Below the pieces are notes generated by a model, which was given only the letters and a program-made list of their open reading frames with translations, had not been told where the DNA came from and ran no database searches. Position numbers and translations under genes: made by a program. Source: Lysobacter enzymogenes (lineage in GTDB: Bacteria; Pseudomonadota; Gammaproteobacteria; Xanthomonadales; Xanthomonadaceae). Taken from it: a DNA stretch of 64,000 bases. Numbering within the stretch: the first letter of the stretch is position 1; every line of letters starts with the position of its first letter. Shown here one piece after another: positions 9,667 through 17,376 of this stretch. The stretch covers positions 4,925,001 through 4,989,000 of the forward strand of contig NZ_CP067396.1 in NCBI RefSeq assembly GCF_023617245.1, given 5' to 3'.

Positions 9667-10228
9667 CGCGATGAAGCGCGGCGGCCGGCGGCTCGACAGG
9701 CGCCGGCCGTGCGCGCGGCGGCGGCGGCCGACATGAAGGCCGGACGCGTCCGCGTGCATCGCTTCGCAAAACACCTGAGAAGTGCCGCGCCACCGCCTCG
9801 ACGGACGCCACGCCGGCGAGCGTCATTCCAGCGAAAGTCGGAATCCATTTCGGCTTTCGCTTTAACGCACCGCATCGCGAACGCGCCGCCGAAAACCGCG
9901 CCGCCGTTCGCCGCAACGAAAGCCCGCGCGCCTCGCAGCTTTCGCTTTGCCGCGGCACCGCGAGCTCCGCACCGCGCGTTTCCGGCCTTTTTCCCTGTTG
10001 CCGACGCGCCCGGAAACTTTCACGGCGCGTTTGTTTGCGACGCTAATCCGCGCCGGCATTGGCGCGCGGATTTACACGCCCGCGAGCGCATTGACGCTGC
10101 CGAGAAAGCGACGGATTAATCGCCGCCGCCGTCTTCGCCGCGCTCGCGCCGCCGATGCGGCGACAAGGTTCCAGGCGATCCGCGCAACGCCGCCCCGCGG
10201 CGATCACTCCCGCTCCCGGAGAACGACC
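9667..10228. other. Intergenic region without recognised gene
   Basis: No frame has protein-like composition and a ribosome binding site. Around 9826-9850 there is a degenerate minus-strand copy of the ATTCCGGCTTTCGCCGGAAT element found at 16.6-17.2 kb. Short GCGCGC-rich inverted repeats lie near 10050-10085. Confidence 0.6.
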
Positions 10229-11500
10229 ATGCGACATCCCGCTTCATGGCTCCTGCTGTCCCTCGCGTTGCTGTCCGGCGCCGCGCTCGCGCAAACCAAG
10301 ACGGTGGTGCCGTTGGGCGGCAACGCCTTCATCACCCGTCCCGCCCCGGCCCGGGAGGAACTGGTGGACGACACCGGCCTGCACAACTGGAGCTCGAACC
10401 GGGCCGTCGCCAGCGTGTACTTCTACGTCAAGCAGCCCGGCCAACTCGACCTGGGCCTGATCGGCGCCTTGAACGGCGCGACCCGCAGCACGGTCGAGGT
10501 CAGCGTCGAGGGCCAGCGCCGGTTCGCGCTGCTGTCCAGCGGCGCGAGCACGTTCCCGGTCGGCCGCTTCCGCGTGTCGCGCCCCGGCTACGTCAAGGTC
10601 GACCTGCGCGGCGTGCGCAGCGACGGCGATTACTACGGCGACATCAGCGGATTGGAAGTCGGCGGCAACGCCGCGTCCGCGGGCCTGGTGTTCGCCGACG
10701 ATCCCGCCAATTTCTACTGGTCGCGACGTGGGCCGTCGGGTCACCTGGGCTTCTCGGTGCCGGCCGACACTGAGTATTTCTACAGCGAAGTCACCGTGCC
10801 CAAGGGCCACGACCACATCGGTTCGTACTTCATGGCCAACGGCTTCAACGGCGGCTATTCCGGTATCCAGGTCAATTCGGCCAGCGAACGGCGGGTGTTG
10901 TTCTCGGTGTGGGATTCGCCAACCGGCAAGACCACCTTGCTGAAGAAAGGCGCGGACGTGATCGCGCAGGACTTCGGCGGCGAAGGCACCGGCGGCCAGA
11001 GCTTCCTGCGCTACGACTGGAAGTCCGGCCAGACCTATCGCTTCATCACCCGCGCGCATCCGGACGAACACGGCAGCACCCTGTATTCGGCGTGGTTCGG
11101 CCTGCCCTGCGCGAACGGCCGCCGCGATTGTCCGTGGAAGTTCATCGCCACCTGGAAGTACGACGGCGCCTCGACTTATCAGAAGGGCGTGTATTCCTTC
11201 ATCGAGTGCTTCAACCCCGACCTGGGCTATCTGGACCGCAGGGCGTGGTACGGCAACCAGTGGGCGGTCAGCAACACCGGCGCCTGGACCGAGATCACCT
11301 CCGCGCGCTTCACGGTCGATGCCACCGCCAGCAACCGCCAGCGCCTGGACATCACCGGCGGCGCGGTCGCGCCGGCGTTCTATCTGCGCAATACCGGCTT
11401 TTTCAGCCGCGCGGAAACGCCCGGGACGACCATCGTCCGCCAGCGTTCGCACCAGCGGCCGAACGTGAACCTGGCGGCGTTGCCCGAGCCTTCGCCGTAA
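10229..11500 (+). CDS. Secreted DUF5077/DUF3472 domain protein
   Basis: A 423-residue exported protein. The start at 10229 follows GGAGAAC and gives a classical signal peptide ending ALAQ near residue 22. Residues of about 25-150 form a beta-rich DUF5077-type domain. They are followed by a DUF3472 region with conserved blocks such as NFYWSRRGPSGHLGF, NGFNGGYSGIQ, TYRFITRAHPDEHGSTLYSA and WKFIATWKYDG. The C-terminal part (YGNQWAVSNTGAWTEITSARF) looks like a carbohydrate-binding-type beta sandwich. The family is found in secreted proteins of polymer-degrading bacteria; no enzymatic activity is established. The gene ends at a strong bidirectional terminator. Confidence 0.85.
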   Translation: MRHPASWLLLSLALLSGAALAQTKTVVPLGGNAFITRPAPAREELVDDTGLHNWSSNRAVASVYFYVKQPGQLDLGLIGALNGATRSTVEVSVEGQRRFALLSSGASTFPVGRFRVSRPGYVKVDLRGVRSDGDYYGDISGLEVGGNAASAGLVFADDPANFYWSRRGPSGHLGFSVPADTEYFYSEVTVPKGHDHIGSYFMANGFNGGYSGIQVNSASERRVLFSVWDSPTGKTTLLKKGADVIAQDFGGEGTGGQSFLRYDWKSGQTYRFITRAHPDEHGSTLYSAWFGLPCANGRRDCPWKFIATWKYDGASTYQKGVYSFIECFNPDLGYLDRRAWYGNQWAVSNTGAWTEITSARFTVDATASNRQRLDITGGAVAPAFYLRNTGFFSRAETPGTTIVRQRSHQRPNVNLAALPEPSP

Positions 11501-11536
11501 GCGAAGCGGCATCGGCGAAACGCTTCGGCATCGGCG

Positions 11537-11563
11537 AAAAGCCCCGCATTCGCGGGGCTTTTT
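11537..11563. terminator. Bidirectional rho-independent terminator
   Basis: Stem AAAAGCCCCGC / GCGGGGCTTTTT with a 3-4 nt loop and T run on both strands, located between convergent genes ending at 11500 and 11606. Confidence 0.88.
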
Positions 11564-11605
11564 GTCGGTCGCGGGTTTATTCGCCGGTTTGTCGGCGCGG
11601 GCAGT

Positions 11606-12421
11606 TCAGAGGAACAAGTCCGGCAGCAGCGGCTTGCCGGGCTCGACCGCGTATTGCGCGAAGTCGCTGACGCCGGCTTCCTTCAATACGTCTTCGTCGA
11701 TCAGGAAGCGGCCGTAGAAGTCCTGGGCCGGGCGCACCAGCACTTCGCGGACCGCGTCGGCGACGATTTGCGGTTTGCGGCAGCGGTCGAGGGGGACGCC
11801 GGGGATCATGTTCAGAGCGTCGGTGGCGATGATGGTCTTCGGCCAGAGGGCGTTGATCGCTACTCCGGTTGGACCGAACTCGCCGGCCAGGCCCAGGGTC
11901 ACGAAGCTCATGCCCATCTTCGCCAGGGTGTAGCCGGTGTGCGGCGCCCACCACTTCGGGTCCAGGCTCGGCGGCGGCGCCAGGGTCAGGATGTGCGGGT
12001 TGGCGGCCTGGCGCAGGTACGGTAGGCAGGCCTGCGCGCACAGGAAGCTGCCGCGCGCGTTGACCTGCTGCATCAGGTCGAAGCGCTTCATCGGCGTGTC
12101 GAGCGCGCCGCGCAGCCAGATCGCGCTGGCGTTGTTGACCAGGATGTCGAGCCCGCCGAACGCGTCGACGGTGGCGGCCACCGCCGCGTTGACCTCGTCT
12201 TCCTCGCGGATGTCGCACTTCAGCGCGAGCGCGCGGCCGCCGGCGGCCTCGACCTCGGCGGCGACACTGTGGATGGTGCCCGGCAGCTTGGGATTGGCCA
12301 CCGCCGACTTGGCCGCGATGGCGATGTTGGCGCCGTCGCGCGCGGCGCGCAGCGCGATCTCGCGGCCGATGCCGCGCGAGGCGCCGGTGATGAAGAGGGT
12401 TTTGCCTTGGAGTGTGGACAT
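11606..12421 (-). CDS. SDR family oxidoreductase (HSDL2-like)
   Basis: A 271-residue short-chain dehydrogenase/reductase. The Rossmann motif TGASRGIG is at residues 13-20, NNAS at about 94, and the catalytic YTLAK at about 164. The segments DGANIAIAAKSAVANPKLPGTIHS and WALNP-equivalent ALWPKTIIATDA place it with the hydroxysteroid-dehydrogenase-like 2 type SDRs, which have a broad distribution and often unknown substrates. NADP preference is suggested by the Lys/Ser residues after the second strand. It is transcribed alone, toward a shared terminator. Physiological substrate unknown. Confidence 0.92.
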   Translation of the reverse strand: MSTLQGKTLFITGASRGIGREIALRAARDGANIAIAAKSAVANPKLPGTIHSVAAEVEAAGGRALALKCDIREEDEVNAAVAATVDAFGGLDILVNNASAIWLRGALDTPMKRFDLMQQVNARGSFLCAQACLPYLRQAANPHILTLAPPPSLDPKWWAPHTGYTLAKMGMSFVTLGLAGEFGPTGVAINALWPKTIIATDALNMIPGVPLDRCRKPQIVADAVREVLVRPAQDFYGRFLIDEDVLKEAGVSDFAQYAVEPGKPLLPDLFL

Positions 12422-12603
12422 GGGCGGCCTGAGATCGAAAGGGATGGGATCGAAGGGAACGCGCTCGGCGCGGGCGTCGCCCTCATCCTAATACCAAGCC
12501 GCGGGCGCCGCCGTTATCGGCGCCGCATCGCGCTCGCCTGCGCTCGGTTGGCCGCGGATCCGCAACAAGGGCCGCGCCACCCCGACCGTACGTTTCAAAC
12601 GAT

Positions 12604-12663
12604 GGTGTTTGAATCGCTATCGTTTGAATCGCCATCGTCTGAAGCGCCATCGTCCGAAGCGCA
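12604..12663. repeat. Intergenic 15-bp tandem repeat (four units)
   Basis: Four consecutive 15-bp units such as ATCGTTTGAATCGCC, ATCGTCTGAAGCGCC and ATCGTCCGAAGCGCA. Differences are mostly single transitions. The array sits about 180 bp upstream of the SDR start and just past the kinase-like gene. Its core (TCGTCCG / TCGTCTG) resembles the 15-bp repeats in the PEBP and M20-like genes. Confidence 0.8.
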
Positions 12664-12704
12664 TCCGTCGCGAATTCCGCGCTGCCGGCGTCCGCGCCGC
12701 GCGT

Positions 12705-13361
12705 TCAGGGCTTGGGACCCTGCCCCTCGTTGTCTTCCCAATGCAGGATGCGCCGGGTCACGAAGCGGTACACCGGCTTGCCGGTGACGAACCACAGCTC
12801 GCGCACCCAGGAATGGCGCTTGAGCACGCGCCGCTCGACCGGCGTCAGGTGTTGCGGGCAGTACGTGCGCTTGTGCTTGAGCAGGTGGCGCAGGTCCTCG
12901 CGCGCGAGCAGGCGCATCCAGCGCGAGCGCGGGGCGCCGCGCACGGCCAGCTGGAAATCGATGATCGCCGGGGCGCCGTCGGCCAGCACCAGCCAGTTGG
13001 CCTCCTTGGCCAGGTCGTTGTGGGCCAGCCCGCGCCGGTGCAGGCGCTGCAGCAGGCGCCGGGCGCGGCGGAAATAGGCCAGGTCGCCGCGCGGCGGGCG
13101 CTGGTACATGGCCGCGCCCTCCATGTAGCTGCGATCGAGCTTGCGGCCGTCCCAGCCCAGCAAGCGCGGGGTCGCCTCCAGGCCGTCGATCCGCTCCAGC
13201 GCGCGCGCCTCGCGCCGCGCCAGCCACCATGCCGGCAGCCGCAGCCACCACGGCACGTGGCTCAGGTCGCGGCGCACGAACAAGCCGCGGCTGTCGCGCA
13301 TCAGGGCGATGCGGCCGAAACTATCGGCCTTCAGCGCGGTCACTTCGATCACTTCCGACAT
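12705..13361 (-). CDS. Small protein-kinase-fold (RIO/lipopolysaccharide-kinase-like) protein
   Basis: A 218-residue cytoplasmic protein with a minimal kinase fold. The catalytic loop reads HNDLAKEANWL (HxDLxxxxN pattern, about residues 118-128) and the metal-binding motif is IIDFQLA, in place of DFG. The length and motifs resemble RIO-type kinases and the small lipopolysaccharide core kinases of Gram-negatives. The start at 13361 is chosen because MSEVIEVT begins the conserved part; an upstream in-frame start would add 14 residues. No partner genes lie nearby: it is divergent from the DedA-PAP2 gene. Substrate (protein, lipid or sugar) is open. Confidence 0.82.
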   Translation of the reverse strand: MSEVIEVTALKADSFGRIALMRDSRGLFVRRDLSHVPWWLRLPAWWLARREARALERIDGLEATPRLLGWDGRKLDRSYMEGAAMYQRPPRGDLAYFRRARRLLQRLHRRGLAHNDLAKEANWLVLADGAPAIIDFQLAVRGAPRSRWMRLLAREDLRHLLKHKRTYCPQHLTPVERRVLKRHSWVRELWFVTGKPVYRFVTRRILHWEDNEGQGPKP

Positions 13362-13507
13362 GCGGCGCAGTGTACTTCGGGCCGGCGCGGCCCGGTTCCG
13401 CAAGGCCCGCGGACGGGCCGCCGACGGGGTTACAGGCCGTTACCCGCGGTCACGCCAAGTGCCTGCGGTCACGTTGCCGCTTCATCCTCGCCACAGCCCG
13501 CCCTGCC

Positions 13508-13513
13508 TATAAT
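13508..13513 (+). promoter_or_regulatory. TATAAT -10 box, candidate leaderless promoter
   Basis: A perfect TATAAT lies only 6 bp before the ATG of the DedA-PAP2 gene. A transcript starting the usual 6-7 bp downstream would begin at or next to the ATG, giving a leaderless mRNA. No convincing -35 box is seen at normal spacing, and there is no Shine-Dalgarno sequence. Confidence 0.55.
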
Positions 13514-13519
13514 CGACCG

Positions 13520-15529
13520 ATGGATTCAGCCTGGCTCGAAAGCGCGACCGCATGGATCGCGGCCCACCCCATCGCCGCGGGCGTCGTGATCTTCCTGATC
13601 GCGTTCTGCGACGCGTTGATCATCCTCGGCATCGCCGTTCCCGCGCTGCCCCTGCTGTTCGCGGTCGGCACCTTGGTCGGGCTGGGCCACATCAACGGTC
13701 CCTATGCGCTGGTCTGCGCGACCCTGGGCGCCTTCGCCGGCGACGCGCTGAGCTATTGGGTCGGCTATCGCTGGGGCCCGCAACTGCGCCAGCGCTGGCC
13801 GTTCTCGAAGTATCCGCAATGGATCGACCGCGGCGAAAACCTGTTCCACCGCCACGGCAGCAAGAGCATCGTGATCGCGCGCTTCGTCGGCGCGGTGCGG
13901 CCGTTCGTACCGGCCATCGCCGGCATGCTGCGCATGCCGATGCGCCGCTATGCGCTGCCGAGCCTGTTCGCCTGCGTGACCTGGTCGGCGCTGTTCCTGG
14001 CCCCGGGCTGGGTGCTGGGCGCGTCCTACGACGCGGTGGCCGCGGTCGCCGACCGCCTCGCGGTGGTGCTGGGCGCGCTGCTGATCGCGGTGGCGGCGGT
14101 CTGGGCCGGCGTGCTTTACACCTGGCGCTGGTTCGCCAACCACGCCGACCAGATGCTCGCGCGCGCGCTGCGCTGGACCCGCGCGCATCCGCGCCTGGGC
14201 CGCTACGCCGCGGCGCTGATCGACCCCAACCGGCCCGAATCGGCCTCGCTGGTGATGCTGGCGGTCTGCCTGCTGGCGATCAGCTGGATCTGGTTCACCC
14301 TGCTGGCGACGCTGCTGGCCAGCGGCGGGCCGCTGCAGATCGACCACACCGTGCACGAGTTCATGTGGACCCTGCGCAATCCGCTGGCCGACCGGCTGAT
14401 GGCGGCCCTGGCCTGCCTGGGCGACCCGATGGTGCTGGCGCCGGCCTCGATCGCGGTGCTGGCCTACCTGGCCTGGCGGCGGCGCTGGATGGCCGCGGCG
14501 CACTGGGTCGCGGCGATCGTGTTCGGGCTGGCGCTGACGTCGCTACTGGAATGGGCGATCGACATGCCGCGCCCGCCGACCGCGCCGGCCGGCTTCGGCT
14601 TCCCGTCGGTGGCGGTGACCATGACCACGATCGTGTTCGGCTTCTTCGCCGTGCTGATCGCGCGCGAGCTGCCGGGGCGGCAGCGGGTGTGGCCCTACCT
14701 GTTGGCCGGCGTCGTCACCACCTTGGTCGGCTTCGCCCGCCTGTACCTGGGCGCGCACTGGCCCAGCGATCTCATCGGCGGCACCTTGTTCGGCATCTTC
14801 TGGCTGCTGGCGCTGGGCATCGCGTATCGCCGCCACGTCGCCCGCTCGTTCTGGATGCGGCCGCTGGCGTGGCTGTTCTACACCGTGTTCGCGATCGCGG
14901 CGCTGTGGCATGCGCCGCGCGCGGCCGACCCGCTGCTGGCCAAGTTCGCCTCGGCCACGCCGACCGCGACCCTGGACGCGCAGCGCTGGTGGCGCGGCGA
15001 CTGGGCCACGCTGCCGGCGCAGCGCAACGAGCGCGACGCGCGCCGGCGCTGGCCGCTGGACCTGCAGGTCGCAGGTCCCCTGCCGCCGCTGCGCGCGACC
15101 CTGGAAGCGGCCGGTTGGCGGGTGCAACCGCAGGCCGGCTGGCTGGCCACCATCGCCCTGCTCGACGACGACACCCCGCCGCGCGACCAGGTAGTGCTGC
15201 CGGCGACGCTGGACGCGCAGGCCGAATCGTTGCTGATGCTGCGCGACGGCCCGACCCCGGACGTGCAGTACGCGCTGCGGCTGTGGCCGGCGCCGGCGGT
15301 GCTGTCGGACGGCACCCCGCTGTGGATCGGCACCACCCAGACGCTGAAGCTCAACAAGCCGTTCGGCGCGGCGGCGCTGTGGCTGCCGCAGCCCGACGAC
15401 GGCGCCGCGCACGCGCAGGTGCGGCGCGCGCTGGTCGGTTTCGTCACGGTCCAGCAGGCGCACCCGAAGAACGGCGTGGAAGTGCTGCGGCTGCGTTCGC
15501 AGTATTCCGGGCCGCAAGCCGCGCAGTAA
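13520..15529 (+). CDS. DedA-PAP2 phosphatase-LssY_C fusion membrane protein
   Basis: A 669-residue polytopic inner-membrane protein joining three modules. Residues about 1-200 form a DedA/VTT domain (FAGDALSYWVGYRWG, FVGAVRPFVPAIAGMLRMP), a family implicated in lipid flipping. Residues about 240-460 are a PAP2 acid phosphatase domain with the conserved motifs DMPRPP...FPSV and RLYLGAHWPSD; in a full motif set, the first block would be KxxxxxxRP. Residues about 490-665 match the LssY C-terminal soluble domain. Similar DedA-PAP2 fusions act on undecaprenyl or phospholipid phosphates in other bacteria, but the substrate here is inference. The gene has a -10 box directly before the ATG and is alone. 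Confidence 0.9.
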   Translation: MDSAWLESATAWIAAHPIAAGVVIFLIAFCDALIILGIAVPALPLLFAVGTLVGLGHINGPYALVCATLGAFAGDALSYWVGYRWGPQLRQRWPFSKYPQWIDRGENLFHRHGSKSIVIARFVGAVRPFVPAIAGMLRMPMRRYALPSLFACVTWSALFLAPGWVLGASYDAVAAVADRLAVVLGALLIAVAAVWAGVLYTWRWFANHADQMLARALRWTRAHPRLGRYAAALIDPNRPESASLVMLAVCLLAISWIWFTLLATLLASGGPLQIDHTVHEFMWTLRNPLADRLMAALACLGDPMVLAPASIAVLAYLAWRRRWMAAAHWVAAIVFGLALTSLLEWAIDMPRPPTAPAGFGFPSVAVTMTTIVFGFFAVLIARELPGRQRVWPYLLAGVVTTLVGFARLYLGAHWPSDLIGGTLFGIFWLLALGIAYRRHVARSFWMRPLAWLFYTVFAIAALWHAPRAADPLLAKFASATPTATLDAQRWWRGDWATLPAQRNERDARRRWPLDLQVAGPLPPLRATLEAAGWRVQPQAGWLATIALLDDDTPPRDQVVLPATLDAQAESLLMLRDGPTPDVQYALRLWPAPAVLSDGTPLWIGTTQTLKLNKPFGAAALWLPQPDDGAAHAQVRRALVGFVTVQQAHPKNGVEVLRLRSQYSGPQAAQ

Positions 15530-15548
15530 GCGGCGTCAGGCGCGCCGC

Positions 15549-16133
15549 TCAGGGCAACAGGGTCAGCAGCCGTTCCAGGCGTTCGTGCGGATCGTCCAGT
15601 TGCAGCAGCATCTGCCGCTGTTGCAACGCCAGCGGCAGCAGTTCGGCCAGGCGCCAGCCGACCCAGGCCGCGTCGTCCAGGCGCGAATGCGGCGCCAGCG
15701 CATGCTCGCCGCCGGCCTGTTCGAGCAGACGCTCAAGTAAGGTCACCAGCAGCGAGTGCTGCGGCCGCACCACCTCCTCGCCGTCGGGCTCGCACCAGCG
15801 CACCTGCGCCACCTGCAAGCCGTTGTCGCGCACCCGCGCGCGCTCGGCGCGGAAGCGGCGGGCGCCGCGCACGCGCAGGGTCAGCAGCCCGTCCTCGCCG
15901 GTGCCGAAATCCTCGATCAGCGCCTCGGTGCCGTACGCGGCCGCCGACGCCGGCTCGCCGACCTCCTCGCCCTGCATGATCAGACAGACGCCGAACCCGC
16001 GGCCGAGCCGGCCGCATTCGCGCACCAAGTCGAGGTAGCGGCGTTCGAACACGCGCAGGCCCAGGCTCGCGCCGGGGAGCAGCACGGTGTGCAGTGGGAA
16101 CAGGCCCAGCGAATCGGCGTCGGAGGTGGGCAT
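15549..16133 (-). CDS. LON N-terminal (substrate-binding) domain protein
   Basis: A 194-residue protein consisting of the LON substrate-binding (N-terminal) domain alone, without ATPase or protease domains. Landmarks are LGLFPLHTVLLPGASLGLRVFERRYLDL at the start (quoted in part as FPLHTVLLPG and RVFERRYLDL) and FGVCLIMQGEEVG. The family may act in protein quality control, but its role is not defined. The start at 16133 gives MPTSDADSLGLFPL; an upstream frame reads through a hexanucleotide repeat and is not protein-like. It converges with the DedA-PAP2 gene, 19 bp apart. Confidence 0.88.
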   Translation of the reverse strand: MPTSDADSLGLFPLHTVLLPGASLGLRVFERRYLDLVRECGRLGRGFGVCLIMQGEEVGEPASAAAYGTEALIEDFGTGEDGLLTLRVRGARRFRAERARVRDNGLQVAQVRWCEPDGEEVVRPQHSLLVTLLERLLEQAGGEHALAPHSRLDDAAWVGWRLAELLPLALQQRQMLLQLDDPHERLERLLTLLP

Positions 16134-16275
16134 GGCGGCAGTGTAACCGGCGGAGGTTGGAGCATCTAACCGGGTCGGGCGGCTGCGGGGCGGAGGGCGT
16201 GACCGAATTCCGATTCGCCGTGGCCTTGCGATCCAACGCCGATCCGGCGCCAGCCGGAATCCCATTTCGACCTTA

Positions 16276-16337
<62 letters not shown>

Positions 16338-16370
16338 TCGCTTTGACGCAACCCCACGCGAGGCCCCTGC

Positions 16371-17015
16371 CCGGCGGACCCGGAGGGCGCGCGCATGGAT
16401 GCGCGCGTGCGCCATGGGACAGGATGTCCCTTATGGCGCAGCCCCGCGTCCGGTGCTGGACCTAGTGGCTTTTGACCTTAAACAAGCGTTTTTCTTTGGC
16501 TACTTTCTTTTGTCGCGCTGACAAAAGAAAGTAGCTCGGCCGCTTGCGGACGAAAGCTTTTGATTGCTGCTTGTCGTCACATGAAACATCAATAAGAGCG
16601 CAAGCAATACATCAAAATGGATTCCGGCTTTCGCCGGAATGACGGCCGTGGGGTCGCGTATCCAACTGTAGGAGCGGCGCGAGCCGCGACCGCGACAACG
16701 CACCTACGACGCAACTTTCGTAATCGTCGCGATCGCGCGGTCGCGGCTTGCGCCGCTCCTACAGGGGGCGTGCTGCGGTGGGATCCGCTTTTGCGTGTGT
16801 TTACGCGTGACGACAAGCGAAGATCAATAGCTTCCGTCCGCAAGCGGCCGGGTCACTTTCTTTGTCTTAAGCCACAAAGAAAGTAACCAAAGAAAAGGCC
16901 TTATCTTTTTCGGATCAAGAGCCACTATGGCTCACAGCGGCGCGGGGCCGCGCCATAAGGGGCATCCTGCCCCATGGCGCGCGTGCGCATCCATGCGCAC
17001 GCCCTCCGGGGCTGC
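16371..17015. repeat. Composite inverted repeat with two approximately 200-bp arms
   Basis: The left arm (about 16371-16576) and right arm (about 16808-17015) are imperfect reverse complements over nearly their whole length, for example GGAGGGCG..CGCATGGATGCGC in the left and its complement in the right. Each arm contains its own hairpin: in the left, CTACTTTCTTTTGTC pairs perfectly with GACAAAAGAAAGTAG around a 5-nt loop. The 230-bp centre holds an inverted pair of REP type A copies (16666-16696 and 16736-16764) and one ATTCCGGCTTTCGCCGGAAT element. No transposase frame is present, so this looks like two insertions of a non-autonomous element in opposite orientation. Confidence 0.82.
16619..16644 (+). 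repeat. ATTCCGGCTTTCGCCGGAAT dispersed palindrome
   Basis: A hairpin-forming 20-bp palindrome followed by GACGG. Further copies are at about 17077-17100 and 17156-17179 (with the loop changed from CTTTC to CGTTC), and a degenerate one lies near 9826-9850. The stem ATTCCGGC / GCCGGAAT is fully conserved while the loop varies. Confidence 0.78.
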
Positions 17016-17021
17016 GGGACG

Positions 17022-17179
17022 ACTGCATCGGGCTCAAGGGCGAGCACGAGCAACGGCACAGACAAGATCAAAATGGATTCCGGCGTTCGCCGGAATGACG
17101 ACTGCATCGGGCTCAAGGGCGAGCACAAGCAACGGCACAGGCAAGATCAAAATGGATTCCGGCGTTCGCCGGAATGACG
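17022..17179 (+). repeat. 79-bp tandem duplication
   Basis: Positions 17022-17100 and 17101-17179 are near-identical direct copies (ACTGCATCGGGCTCAAGGGC at each start, GGAATGACG at each end), differing at only a few bases. Each copy ends in the ATTCCGG-type palindrome. It adjoins the right arm of the composite inverted repeat. Confidence 0.88.
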
Positions 17180-17208
17180 GTGGGCGTGGTTCGCCGCAGT
17201 TGGCTTGT

Positions 17209-17290
17209 CGCGATCGCGGCTCACGCCGCTCCTACCGTCGGATACGCATTAGCCGGAGCCGCTGTAGGAGCGGCGCGAGCCGCGACCGCG
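17209..17290. repeat. REP type A inverted pair
   Basis: A minus-strand copy (17209-17235) and a plus-strand copy (17262-17290) in a head-to-head arrangement 27 bp apart. Loops read GTGA and GCGA. The pair can fold into a long hairpin and lies 90 bp past the end of mpl. Confidence 0.8.
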
Positions 17291-17376
17291 TTGTTGCACG
17301 GTCGCCTCGAACTTCCCAGCGTGGTCCGTAGTCGCAGCCTGTCCGCCGCCACCCGAACGTACCCCGCGGACGCGCC

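Noticed and set aside
12595..12787. Small gene encoding FESLSFESPSSEAPSSEA-type repeats
   Set aside because: The frame is an in-frame read of the 15-bp tandem array and lacks a ribosome binding site and domain.
16371..17015. Insertion sequence
   Set aside because: Inverted arms are present but there is no transposase frame and no target duplication that I can identify.
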